64,000 bases of DNA, from contig JAUIRK010001052.1 of assembly GCA_030549495.1 (NCBI GenBank), positions 2,108,001 to 2,172,000 on the forward strand. Direction: 5' to 3'. Origin of the DNA: Nectonema munidae (Eukaryota; Nematomorpha; Nectonematoida; Nectonematidae). The notes beneath the pieces were generated by a model. It was given only the letters and a program-made list of their open reading frames with translations, did not search any database and was not told where the DNA came from. Both the position numbers and the translations under genes were made by a program. Within the stretch, counting starts at the first letter, position 1, and every line of letters begins with the position of its first letter. Positions 34,600 to 47,215 of the stretch are shown here, piece by piece.

Positions 34600-37500
34600 G
34601 AAGAAGAAGAAGAAGAAGAAGAAGAAGAAGAAGAAGAAGAAGAAGAAGAAGAAGAAGAAGAAGAAGAAGAAGAAGGAAGAAGAAGAAGAAGAAGAAGAAG
34701 AAGAAGAAGAAGAAGAAGAAGAAGAAGAAGAAGAAGAAGAAGAAGAAGAAGAAGAAGAAGAAGAAGAAGAAGAAGAAGAAGAAGAAGAAGAAGAAGAAGA
34801 AGAAGAAGAAGAAGAAGAAGAAGAAGAAGAAGAAGAAGAAGAAGAAGAAGAAGAAGAAGAAGAAGAAGAAGAAGAAGAAGAAGAAGAAGAAGAAGAAGAA
34901 GAAGAAGAAGAAGAAGAAGAAGAAGAAGAAGAAGAAGAAGAAGAAGAAGAAGAAGAAGAAGAAGAAGAAGAAGAAGAAGAAGAAGAAGAAGAAGAAGAAG
35001 AAGAAGAAGAAGAAGAAGAAGAAGAAGAAGAAGAAGAAGAAGAAGAAGAAGAAGAAGAAGAAGAAGAAGAAGAAGAAGAAGAAGAAGAAGAAGAAGAAGA
35101 AGAAGAAGAAGAAGAAGAAGAAGAAGAAGAAGAAGAAGAAGAAGAAGAAGAAGAAGAAGAAGAAGAAGAAGAAGAAGAAGAAGAAGAAGAAGAAGAAGAA
35201 GAAGAAGAAGAAGAAGAAGAAGAAGAAGAAGAAGAAGAAGAAGAAGAAGAAGAAGAAGAAGAAGAAGAAGAAGAAGAAGAAGAAGAAGAAGAAGAAGAAG
35301 AAGAAGAAGAAGAAGAAGAAGAAGAAGAAGAAGAAGAAGAAGAAGAAGAAGAAGAAGAAGAAGAAGAAGAAGAAGAAGAAGAAGAAGAAGAAGAAGAAGA
35401 AGAAGAAGAAGAAGAAGAAGAAGAAGAAGAAGAAGAAGAAGAAGAAGAAGAAGAAGAAGAAGAAGAAGAAGAAGAAGAAGAAGAAGAAGAAGAAGAAGAA
35501 GAAGAAGAAGAAGAAGAAGAAGAAGAAGAAGAAGAAGAAGAAGAAGAAGAAGAAGAAGAAGAAGAAGAAGAAGAAGAAGAAGAAGAAGAAGAAGAAGAAG
35601 AAGAAGAAGAAGAAGAAGAAGAAGAAGAAGAAGAAGAAGAAGAAGAAGAAGAAGAAGAAGAAGAAGAAGAAGAAGAAGAAGAAGAAGAAGAAGAAGAAGA
35701 AGAAGAAGAAGAAGAAGAAGAAGAAGAAGAAGAAGAAGAAGAAGAAGAAGAAGAAGAAGAAGAAGAAGAAGAAGAAGAAGAAGAAGAAGAAGAAGAAGAA
35801 GAAGAAGAAGAAGAAGAAGAAGAAGAAGAAGAAGAAGAAGAAGAAGAAGAAGAAGAAGAAGAAGAAGAAGAAGAAGAAGAAGAAGAAGAAGAAGAAGAAG
35901 AAGAAGAAGAAGAAGAAGAAGAAGAAGAAGAAGAAGAAGAAGAAGAAGAAGAAGAAGAAGAAGAAGAAGAAGAAGAAGAAGAAGAAGAAGAAGAAGAAGA
36001 AGAAGAAGAAGAAGAAGAAGAAGAAGAAGAAGAAGAAGAAGAAGAAGAAGAAGAAGAAGAAGAAGAAGAAGAAGAAGAAGAAGAAGAAGAAGAAGAAGAA
36101 GAAGAAGAAGAAGAAGAAGAAGAAGAAGAAGAAGAAGAAGAAGAAGAAGAAGAAGAAGAAGAAGAAGAAGAAGAAGAAGAAGAAGAAGAAGAAGAAGAAG
36201 AAGAAGAAGAAGAAGAAGAAGAAGAAGAAGAAGAAGAAGAAGAAGAAGAAGAAGAAGAAGAAGAAGAAGAAGAAGAAGAAGAAGAAGAAGAAGAAGAAGA
36301 AGAAGAAGAAGAAGAAGAAGAAGAAGAAGAAGAAGAAGAAGAAGAAGAAGAAGAAGAAGAAGAAGAAGAAGAAGAAGAAGAAGAAGAAGAAGAAGAAGAA
36401 GAAGAAGAAGAAGAAGAAGAAGAAGAAGAAGAAGAAGAAGAAGAAGAAGAAGAAGAAGAAGAAGAAGAAGAAGAAGAAGAAGAAGAAGAAGAAGAAGAAG
36501 AAGAAGAAGAAGAAGAAGAAGAAGAAGAAGAAGAAGAAGAAGAAGAAGAAGAAGAAGAAGAAGAAGAAGAAGAAGAAGAAGAAGAAGAAGAAGAAGAAGA
36601 AGAAGAAGAAGAAGAAGAAGAAGAAGAAGAAGAAGAAGAAGAAGAAGAAGAAGAAGAAGAAGAAGAAGAAGAAGAAGAAGAAGAAGAAGAAGAAGAAGAA
36701 GAAGAAGAAGAAGAAGAAGAAGAAGAAGAAGAAGAAGAAGAAGAAGAAGAAGAAGAAGAAGAAGAAGAAGAAGAAGAAGAAGAAGAAGAAGAAGAAGAAG
36801 AAGAAGAAGAAGAAGAAGAAGAAGAAGAAGAAGAAGAAGAAGAAGAAGAAGAAGAAGAAGAAGAAGAAGAAGAAGAAGAAGAAGAAGAAGAAGAAGAAGA
36901 AGAAGAAGAAGAAGAAGAAGAAGAAGAAGAAGAAGAAGAAGAAGAAGAAGAAGAAGAAGAAGAAGAAGAAGAAGAAGAAGAAGAAGAAGAAGAAGAAGAA
37001 GAAGAAGAAGAAGAAGAAGAAGAAGAAGAAGAAGAAGAAGAAGAAGAAGAAGAAGAAGAAGAAGAAGAAGAAGAAGAAGAAGAAGAAGAAGAAGAAGAAG
37101 AAGAAGAAGAAGAAGAAGAAGAAGAAGAAGAAGAAGAAGAAGAAGAAGAAGAAGAAGAAGAAGAAGAAGAAGAAGAAGAAGAAGAAGAAGAAGAAGAAGA
37201 AGAAGAAGAAGAAGAAGAAGAAGAAGAAGAAGAAGAAGAAGAAGAAGAAGAAGAAGAAGAAGAAGAAGAAGAAGAAGAAGAAGAAGAAGAAGAAGAAGAA
37301 GAAGAAGAAGAAGAAGAAGAAGAAGAAGAAGAAGAAGAAGAAGAAGAAGAAGAAGAAGAAGAAGAAGAAGAAGAAGAAGAAGAAGAAGAAGAAGAAGAAG
37401 AAGAAGAAGAAGAAGAAGAAGAAGAAGAAGAAGAAGAAGAAGAAGAAGAAGAAGAAGAAGAAGAAGAAGAAGAAGAAGAAGAAGAAGAAGAAGAAGAAGA

Positions 37501-40500
37501 AGAAGAAGAAGAAGAAGAAGAAGAAGAAGAAGAAGAAGAAGAAGAAGAAGAAGAAGAAGAAGAAGAAGAAGAAGAAGAAGAAGAAGAAGAAGAAGAAGAA
37601 GAAGAAGAAGAAGAAGAAGAAGAAGAAGAAGAAGAAGAAGAAGAAGAAGAAGAAGAAGAAGAAGAAGAAGAAGAAGAAGAAGAAGAAGAAGAAGAAGAAG
37701 AAGAAGAAGAAGAAGAAGAAGAAGAAGAAGAAGAAGAAGAAGAAGAAGAAGAAGAAGAAGAAGAAGAAGAAGAAGAAGAAGAAGAAGAAGAAGAAGAAGA
37801 AGAAGAAGAAGAAGAAGAAGAAGAAGAAGAAGAAGAAGAAGAAGAAGAAGAAGAAGAAGAAGAAGAAGAAGAAGAAGAAGAAGAAGAAGAAGAAGAAGAA
37901 GAAGAAGAAGAAGAAGAAGAAGAAGAAGAAGAAGAAGAAGAAGAAGAAGAAGAAGAAGAAGAAGAAGAAGAAGAAGAAGAAGAAGAAGAAGAAGAAGAAG
38001 AAGAAGAAGAAGAAGAAGAAGAAGAAGAAGAAGAAGAAGAAGAAGAAGAAGAAGAAGAAGAAGAAGAAGAAGAAGAAGAAGAAGAAGAAGAAGAAGAAGA
38101 AGAAGAAGAAGAAGAAGAAGAAGAAGAAGAAGAAGAAGAAGAAGAAGAAGAAGAAGAAGAAGAAGAAGAAGAAGAAGAAGAAGAAGAAGAAGAAGAAGAA
38201 GAAGAAGAAGAAGAAGAAGAAGAAGAAGAAGAAGAAGAAGAAGAAGAAGAAGAAGAAGAAGAAGAAGAAGAAGAAGAAGAAGAAGAAGAAGAAGAAGAAG
38301 AAGAAGAAGAAGAAGAAGAAGAAGAAGAAGAAGAAGAAGAAGAAGAAGAAGAAGAAGAAGAAGAAGAAGAAGAAGAAGAAGAAGAAGAAGAAGAAGAAGA
38401 AGAAGAAGAAGAAGAAGAAGAAGAAGAAGAAGAAGAAGAAGAAGAAGAAGAAGAAGAAGAAGAAGAAGAAGAAGAAGAAGAAGAAGAAGAAGAAGAAGAA
38501 GAAGAAGAAGAAGAAGAAGAAGAAGAAGAAGAAGAAGAAGAAGAAGAAGAAGAAGAAGAAGAAGAAGAAGAAGAAGAAGAAGAAGAAGAAGAAGAAGAAG
38601 AAGAAGAAGAAGAAGAAGAAGAAGAAGAAGAAGAAGAAGAAGAAGAAGAAGAAGAAGAAGAAGAAGAAGAAGAAGAAGAAGAAGAAGAAGAAGAAGAAGA
38701 AGAAGAAGAAGAAGAAGAAGAAGAAGAAGAAGAAGAAGAAGAAGAAGAAGAAGAAGAAGAAGAAGAAGAAGAAGAAGAAGAAGAAGAAGAAGAAGAAGAA
38801 GAAGAAGAAGAAGAAGAAGAAGAAGAAGAAGAAGAAGAAGAAGAAGAAGAAGAAGAAGAAGAAGAAGAAGAAGAAGAAGAAGAAGAAGAAGAAGAAGAAG
38901 AAGAAGAAGAAGAAGAAGAAGAAGAAGAAGAAGAAGAAGAAGAAGAAGAAGAAGAAGAAGAAGAAGAAGAAGAAGAAGAAGAAGAAGAAGAAGAAGAAGA
39001 AGAAGAAGAAGAAGAAGAAGAAGAAGAAGAAGAAGAAGAAGAAGAAGAAGAAGAAGAAGAAGAAGAAGAAGAAGAAGAAGAAGAAGAAGAAGAAGAAGAA
39101 GAAGAAGAAGAAGAAGAAGAAGAAGAAGAAGAAGAAGAAGAAGAAGAAGAAGAAGAAGAAGAAGAAGAAGAAGAAGAAGAAGAAGAAGAAGAAGAAGAAG
39201 AAGAAGAAGAAGAAGAAGAAGAAGAAGAAGAAGAAGAAGAAGAAGAAGAAGAAGAAGAAGAAGAAGAAGAAGAAGAAGAAGAAGAAGAAGAAGAAGAAGA
39301 AGAAGAAGAAGAAGAAGAAGAAGAAGAAGAAGAAGAAGAAGAAGAAGAAGAAGAAGAAGAAGAAGAAGAAGAAGAAGAAGAAGAAGAAGAAGAAGAAGAA
39401 GAAGAAGAAGAAGAATGAAGAAGAAGAAGAAGAAGAAGAAGAAGAAGAAGAAGAAGAAGAAGAAGAAGAAGAAGAAGAAGAAGAAGAAGAAGAAGAAGAA
39501 GAAGAAGAAGAAGAAGAAGAAGAAGAAGAAGAAGAAGAAGAAGAAGAAGAAGAAGAAGAAGAAGAAGAAGAAGAAGAAGAAGAAGAAGAAGAAGAAGAAG
39601 AAGAAGAAGAAGAAGAAGAAGAAGAAGAAGAAGAAGAAGAAGAAGAAGAAGAAGAAGAAGAAGAAGAAGAAGAAGAAGAAGAAGAAGAAGAAGAAGAAGA
39701 AGAAGAAGAAGAAGAAGAAGAAGAAGAAGAAGAAGAAGAAGAAGAAGAAGAAGAAGAAGAAGAAGAAGAAGAAGAAGAAGAAGAAGAAGAAGAAGAAGAA
39801 GAAGAAGAAGAAGAAGAAGAAGAAGAAGAAGAAGAAGAAGAAGAAGAAGAAGAAGAAGAAGAAGAAGAAGAAGAAGAAGAAGAAGAAGAAGAAGAAGAAG
39901 AAGAAGAAGAAGAAGAAGAAGAAGAAGAAGAAGAAGAAGAAGAAGAAGAAGAAGAAGAAGAAGAAGAAGAAGAAGAAGAAGAAGAAGAAGAAGAAGAAGA
40001 AGAAGAAGAAGAAGAAGAAGAAGAAGAAGAAGAAGAAGAAGAAGAAGAAGAAGAAGAAGAAGAAGAAGAAGAAGAAGAAGAAGAAGAAGAAGAAGAAGAA
40101 GAAGAAGAAGAAGAAGAAGAAGAAGAAGAAGAAGAAGAAGAAGAAGAAGAAGAAGAAGAAGAAGAAGAAGAAGAAGAAGAAGAAGAAGAAGAAGAAGAAG
40201 AAGAAGAAGAAGAAGAAGAAGAAGAAGAAGAAGAAGAAGAAGAAGAAGAAGAAGAAGAAGAAGAAGAAGAAGAAGAAGAAGAAGAAGAAGAAGAAGAAGA
40301 AGAAGAAGAAGAAGAAGAAGAAGAAGAAGAAGAAGAAGAAGAAGAAGAAGAAGAAGAAGAAGAAGAAGAAGAAGAAGAAGAAGAAGAAGAAGAAGAAGAA
40401 GAAGAAGAAGAAGAAGAAGAAGAAGAAGAAGAAGAAGAAGAAGAAGAAGAAGAAGAAGAAGAAGAAGAAGAAGAAGAAGAAGAAGAAGAAGAAGAAGAAG

Positions 40501-43500
40501 AAGAAGAAGAAGAAGAAGAAGAAGAAGAAGAAGAAGAAGAAGAAGAAGAAGAAGAAGAAGAAGAAGAAGAAGAAGAAGAAGAAGAAGAAGAAGAAGAAGA
40601 AGAAGAAGAAGAAGAAGAAGAAGAAGAAGAAGAAGAAGAAGAAGAAGAAGAAGAAAAAGAAGAAGAAGAAGAAGAAGAAGAAGAAGAAGAAGAAGAAGAA
40701 GAAGAAGAAGAAGAAGAAGAAGAAGAAGAAGAAGAAGAAGAAGAAGAAGAAGAAGAAGAAGAAGAAGAAGAAGAAGAAGAAGAAGAAGAAGAAGAAGAAG
40801 AAGAAGAAGAAGAAGAAGAAGAAGAAGAAGAAGAAGAAGAAGAAGAAGAAGAAGAAGAAGAAGAAGAAGAAGAAGAAGAAGAAGAAGAAGAAGAAGAAGA
40901 AGAAGAAGAAGAAGAAGAAGAAGAAGAAGAAGAAGAAGAAGAAGAAGAAGAAGAAGAAGAAGAAGAAGAAGAAGAAGAAGAAGAAGAAGAAGAAGAAGAA
41001 GAAGAAGAAGAAGAAGAAGAAGAAGAAGAAGAAGAAGAAGAAGAAGAAGAAGAAGAAGAAGAAGAAGAAGAAGAAGAAGAAGAAGAAGAAGAAGAAGAAG
41101 AAGAAGAAGAAGAAGAAGAAGAAGAAGAAGAAGAAGAAGAAGAAGAAGAAGAAGAAGAAGAAGAAGAAGAAGAAGAAGAAGAAGAAGAAGAAGAAGAAGA
41201 AGAAGAAGAAGAAGAAGAAGAAGAAGAAGAAGAAGAAGAAGAAGAAGAAGAAGAAGAAGAAGAAGAAGAAGAAGAAGAAGAAGAAGAAGAAGAAGAAGAA
41301 GAAGAAGAAGAAGAAGAAGAAGAAGAAGAAGAAGAAGAAGAAGAAGAAGAAGAAGAAGAAGAAGAAGAAGAAGAAGAAGAAGAAGAAGAAGAAGAAGAAG
41401 AAGAAGAAGAAGAAGAAGAAGAAGAAGAAGAAGAAGAAGAAGAAGAAGAAGAAGAAGAAGAAGAAGAAGAAGAAGAAGAAGAAGAAGAAGAAGAAGAAGA
41501 AGAAGAAGAAGAAGAAGAAGAAGAAGAAGAAGAAGAAGAAGAAGAAGAAGAAGAAGAAGAAGAAGAAGAAGAAGAAGAAGAAGAAGAAGAAGAAGAAGAA
41601 GAAGAAGAAGAAGAAGAAGAAGAAGAAGAAGAAGAAGAAGAAGAAGAAGAAGAAGAAGAAGAAGAAGAAGAAGAAGAAGAAGAAGAAGAAGAAGAAGAAG
41701 AAGAAGAAGAAGAAGAAGAAGAAGAAGAAGAAGAAGAAGAAGAAGAAGAAGAAGAAGAAGAAGAAGAAGAAGAAGAAGAAGAAGAAGAAGAAGAAGAAGA
41801 AGAAGAAGAAGAAGAAGAAGAAGAAGAAGAAGAAGAAGAAGAAGAAGAAGAAGAAGAAGAAGAAGAAGAAGAAGAAGAAGAAGAAGAAGAAGAAGAAGAA
41901 GAAGAAGAAGAAGAAGAAGAAGAAGAAGAAGAAGAAGAAGAAGAAGAAGAAGAAGAAGAAGAAGAAGAAGAAGAAGAAGAAGAAGAAGAAGAAGAAGAAG
42001 AAGAAGAAGAAGAAGAAGAAGAAGAAGAAGAAGAAGAAGAAGAAGAAGAAGAAGAAGAAGAAGAAGAAGAAGAAGAAGAAGAAGAAGAAGAAGAAGAAGA
42101 AGAAGAAGAAGAAGAAGAAGAAGAAGAAGAAGAAGAAGAAGAAGAAGAAGAAGAAGAAGAAGAAGAAGAAGAAGAAGAAGAAGAAGAAGAAGAAGAAGAA
42201 GAAGAAGAAGAAGAAGAAGAAGAAGAAGAAGAAGAAGAAGAAGAAGAAGAAGAAGAAGAAGAAGAAGAAGAAGAAGAAGAAGAAGAAGAAGAAGAAGAAG
42301 AAGAAGAAGAAGAAGAAGAAGAAGAAGAAGAAGAAGAAGAAGAAGAAGAAGAAGAAGAAGAAGAAGAAGAAGAAGAAGAAGAAGAAGAAGAAGAAGAAGA
42401 AGAAGAAGAAGAAGAAGAAGAAGAAGAAGAAGAAGAAGAAGAAGAAGAAGAAGAAGAAGAAGAAGAAGAAGAAGAAGAAGAAGAAGAAGAAGAAGAAGAA
42501 GAAGAAGAAGAAGAAGAAGAAGAAGAAGAAGAAGAAGAAGAAGAAGAAGAAGAAGAAGAAGAAGAAGAAGAAGAAGAAGAAGAAGAAGAAGAAGAAGAAG
42601 AAGAAGAAGAAGAAGAAGAAGAAGAAGAAGAAGAAGAAGAAGAAGAAGAAGAAGAAGAAGAAGAAGAAGAAGAAGAAGAAGAAGAAGAAGAAGAAGAAGA
42701 AGAAGAAGAAGAAGAAGAAGAAGAAGAAGAAGAAGAAGAAGAAGAAGAAGAAGAAGAAGAAGAAGAAGAAGAAGAAGAAGAAGAAGAAGAAGAAGAAGAA
42801 GAAGAAGAAGAAGAAGAAGAAGAAGAAGAAGAAGAAGAAGAAGAAGAAGAAGAAGAAGAAGAAGAAGAAGAAGAAGAAGAAGAAGAAGAAGAAGAAGAAG
42901 AAGAAGAAGAAGAAGAAGAAGAAGAAGAAGAAGAAGAAGAAGAAGAAGAAGAAGAAGAAGAAGAAGAAGAAGAAGAAGAAGAAGAAGAAGAAGAAGAAGA
43001 AGAAGAAGAAGAAGAAGAAGAAGAAGAAGAAGAAGAAGAAGAAGAAGAAGAAGAAGAAGAAGAAGAAGAAGAAGAAGAAGAAGAAGAAGAAGAAGAAGAA
43101 GAAGAAGAAGAAGAAGAAGAAGAAGAAGAAGAAGAAGAAGAAGAAGAAGAAGAAGAAGAAGAAGAAGAAGAAGAAGAAGAAGAAGAAGAAGAAGAAGAAG
43201 AAGAAGAAGAAGAAGAAGAAGAAGAAGAAGAAGAAGAAGAAGAAGAAGAAGAAGAAGAAGAAGAAGAAGAAGAAGAAGAAGAAGAAGAAGAAGAAGAAGA
43301 AGAAGAAGAAGAAGAAGAAGAAGAAGAAGAAGAAGAAGAAGAAGAAGAAGAAGAAGAAGAAGAAGAAGAAGAAGAAGAAGAAGAAGAAGAAGAAGAAGAA
43401 GAAGAAGAAGAAGAAGAAGAAGAAGAAGAAGAAGAAGAAGAAGAAGAAGAAGAAGAAGAAGAAGAAGAAGAAGAAGAAGAAGAAGAAGAAGAAGAAGAAG

Positions 43501-44939
43501 AAGAAGAAGAAGAAGAAGAAGAAGAAGAAGAAGAAGAAGAAGAAGAAGAAGAAGAAGAAGAAGAAGAAGAAGAAGAAGAAGAAGAAGAAGAAGAAGAAGA
43601 AGAAGAAGAAGAAGAAGAAGAAGAAGAAGAAGAAGAAGAAGAAGAAGAAGAAGAAGAAGAAGAAGAAGAAGAAGAAGAAGAAGAAGAAGAAGAAGAAGAA
43701 GAAGAAGAAGAAGAAGAAGAAGAAGAAGAAGAAGAAGAAGAAGAAGAAGAAGAAGAAGAAGAAGAAGAAGAAGAAGAAGAAGAAGAAGAAGAAGAAGAAG
43801 AAGAAGAAGAAGAAGAAGAAGAAGAAGAAGAAGAAGAAGAAGAAGAAGAAGAAGAAGAAGAAGAAGAAGAAGAAGAAGAAGAAGAAGAAGAAGAAGAAGA
43901 AGAAGAAGAAGAAGAAGAAGAAGAAGAAGAAGAAGAAGAAGAAGAAGAAGAAGAAGAAGAAGAAGAAGAAGAAGAAGAAGAAGAAGAAGAAGAAGAAGAA
44001 GAAGAAGAAGAAGAAGAAGAAGAAGAAGAAGAAGAAGAAGAAGAAGAAGAAGAAGAAGAAGAAGAAGAAGAAGAAGAAGAAGAAGAAGAAGAAGAAGAAG
44101 AAGAAGAAGAAGAAGAAGAAGAAGAAGAAGAAGAAGAAGAAGAAGAAGAAGAAGAAGAAGAAGAAGAAGAAGAAGAAGAAGAAGAAGAAGAAGAAGAAGA
44201 AGAAGAAGAAGAAGAAGAAGAAGAAGAAGAAGAAGAAGAAGAAGAAGAAGAAGAAGAAGAAGAAGAAGAAGAAGAAGAAGAAGAAGAAGAAGAAGAAGAA
44301 GAAGAAGAAGAAGAAGAAGAAGAAGAAGAAGAAGAAGAAGAAGAAGAAGAAGAAGAAGAAGAAGAAGAAGAAGAAGAAGAAGAAGAAGAAGAAGAAGAAG
44401 AAGAAGAAGAAGAAGAAGAAGAAGAAGAAGAAGAAGAAGAAGAAGAAGAAGAAGAAGAAGAAGAAGAAGAAGAAGAAGAAGAAGAAGAAGAAGAAGAAGA
44501 AGAAGAAGAAGAAGAAGAAGAAGAAGAAGAAGAAGAAGAAGAAGAAGAAGAAGAAGAAGAAGAAGAAGAAGAAGAAGAAGAAGAAGAAGAAGAAGAAGAA
44601 GAAGAAGAAGAAGAAGAAGAAGAAGAAGAAGAAGAAGAAGAAGAAGAAGAAGAAGAAGAAGAAGAAGAAGAAGAAGAAGAAGAAGAAGAAGAAGAAGAAG
44701 AAGAAGAAGAAGAAGAAGAAGAAGAAGAAGAAGAAGAAGAAGAAGAAGAAGAAGAAGAAGAAGAAGAAGAAGAAGAAGAAGAAGAAGAAGAAGAAGAAGA
44801 AGAAGAAGAAGAAGAAGAAGAAGAAGAAGAAGAAGAAGAAGAAGAAGAAGAAGAAGAAGAAGAAGAAGAAGAAGAAGAAGAAGAAGAAGAAGAAGAAGAA
44901 GAAGAAGAAGAAGAAGAAGAAGAAGAAGAAGAAGAAGAA
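34600..44939 (+). repeat. Giant (GAA)n microsatellite, about 10.34 kb
   Basis: About 3,447 tandem GAA units (TTC on the minus strand), pure purine on the plus strand. I see only three interruptions: an extra G near 34676, a T at 39416 (GAATGAAG) and a G-to-A change at 40656. The five very long open frames here (poly-Ser, Leu, Phe, Glu, Arg, Lys) are repeat artefacts and not genes. Long GAA/TTC tracts are known to form triplex and sticky DNA and to silence nearby transcription (for example FXN intron 1 in people). This one starts 733 bp upstream of the lifeguard start codon, with TTC in that gene's sense strand. Confidence 0.98.
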
Positions 44940-47215
44940 TTTGACAAAATGTGCAGTCATGTCTGAAGAAATTAGCGACTGAGAAAAGACACACAAATTA
45001 GACTATATTGAGACATCTTACTAATTAGCATGTTTTTAGTTCGGAGTTGTGGATGATATAGAGACACAACATACGACTTCTAAAATGTTTCCATTAATGA
45101 TGTTACCGATCTATCCCCAATATCCATCGGAACTACTACGTGACAAATGTTGAAGTGTTAGAGCGAGCGGTAGTAACGTTGAACACTCTATGACTTCGTT
45201 ATACTACATTTAAAATTTATTATATAAGAGTTATAAAAGTCTAATTGTAGCTTTCAAAAATCCAAACACCAGATTAAGATGGTGAATTATTACAAAAAAT
45301 TTCATGAATCAAGAAAGTCAAGAAAATTTGTCTCAAAGAATTAATGCACAAATTTATAGATTCCACATAACAAGAATTACGTCCAAAGTGCAAATATTAC
45401 ATTAATTGAAGTTTAGGGTAATCTTAAAGATTTAATGATAGAAACAACAAAATCATCAGCGCCATTCAATCTCTTTTACTTTCGTTCTTGTCATTTTTAA
45501 GTTCTAAAAATAATTGGCTGCCTCATAAAATACTATTTTTTTCTGAAATTGTTATTATTTTTAATGAAAGAAACAGAATAAAATCAAAATTTTAGGATTC
45601 ACTGTATTTCCAAATGCCAAATAATGATTTTGGCAATATAGTAACACCTATTAATTTAGTAATTACAAGAAATCTGCATAAATTTTTTTGAATTCATAAA
45701 CCCTTAATTGCAACACTCATTTTTCCTATTTGATGAGATTTGTGAGCCTAGAATTTTCCCGCATCTGAGGAAATTAGTAGCTAGTCTTACTGTAACATAT
45801 ACACAATTGGTGAATTTATGCTAATCTAGTAAATGTTAAAAATATATTACACCAAATTTATATAAGTACTGATTTAGATATGAAGATTTTGTGATTAAAA
45901 TAAAACATTTAATTAATAATAATAGAAATGAATGGACATTACTGACTTACCAAGATAATACTTCTGGAAATTGTTTTATAAATCTGAATAAAAATTTTAA
46001 CAATCTTGCACCTAATTTAAACTCCTTTGCTGAAAAGGTTATATCAAATGCTATATATGTAATATTTAATAAGACGAAACAAATAAATTAGAAAAGGTAT
46101 TATGGTGTAATTTTGTCATGTTTCTTTAAAAAAACACGCGAAAATCGGTTTTGTTACAGCTACGCCTTCAGGCAATTCTGTGACCTTCAGGTTGTTATAG
46201 GAATTATACACATAGGTTTTATCTATCTATAGCATGTTGCATAAGAGATAGTAAGTAATGTCAATGTATAGAGTAGTATGATAATAAATTAATTGTACAC
46301 ATGAAACATGATGGAAAACTCATATTAAATGTATTATTATACTAATATAGTTAGTTTGCAGTAGTCCAATGCTTGGAGCATTAGTTCCAATCAATCACCG
46401 GCCACGATTAGTGTTGGAGATTTAGCAATTATTTTAACATAGAGATTTTGGGTCTAGATAAGCAAAAATAAGTTAGATCAAAGGCTTAGTAAGGTTTTCT
46501 TTCTGCAAATGGCAAATTGTCTCCAAAATGAAGTATCTTGATTTATTTTACCTTTTATGCGACTATGACTAATTATATTTGTTCAATTTATTACAAATTT
46601 CATTAAATCGTTTGCTTTTGGTGTTAAAAATCCTACGAGAAGGTAAACTCGCTCTCAAACAATAATTTTAGGGGTAATCGATGAAAGCGATAGGAGAAAA
46701 ACACTGTTCTAAGGCTTCCTCCCGGCACCACCCATCATTTGAAAAATAGTTCCAGAGCAATGCTCGACAATAACATGGTTAGAGTTAGGGCTATGGTTAG
46801 GCTCATAGGTTAAAATTTTATACAAAATATTAAAAATATATATAAAAAAATTATATAAAATTTTACAATTTCCAATTAACCGTGGGACAGCAAGTTGTTG
46901 ATATATTTGAGACACGAACAGGTCAATTTTACCTTTGAATAATGATAATTTTTTAATATAAATTTCCCAGTAATCAAAGAAATTTGTTTTGAAATTTATA
47001 CTAACACAAAGAAATCGTAATATTTTCTTTATAAAACGTTTTAAATTTAAAAAAAAGCATCAAAACTTGGTGAAGTTTAAGAATTTTCTCATATCATGGA
47101 ATGATCACAATTTATGATGAAAAATTCTTTTTTTTAAGCACAGTTTTAGGTTTATAGAGCACAAAATTTATTCTCAATTTTTGAGCTAAATAGTTTCCTT
47201 TTTGATAGTCATTGC
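44940..47215. other. AT-rich stretch right of the GAA array
   Basis: No supported gene. An open run at 45891-46091 (+) has no recognisable motif. 46710-46810 holds a low-copy-looking GC-richer segment with GTTAGAGTTAGGGCTATGGTTAGG, telomere-like in wording only. Confidence 0.5.

Noticed and set aside
34325-44990. Similar sequences around AAATTAGTCACT (34329) and AAATTAGCGACT (44969) as a duplication for the GAA-tailed LINE
   Set aside because: Several mismatches, and neither copy sits exactly at an element boundary.
34388-44996. Five open frames of 1,600-3,500 codons on both strands
   Set aside because: They are homopolymer translations of the GAA array with short flanking tails and have no protein character.
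46770-46810. GTTAGAGTTAGGGCTATGGTTAGG, telomere-like
   Set aside because: Only a few imperfect units in an internal position.
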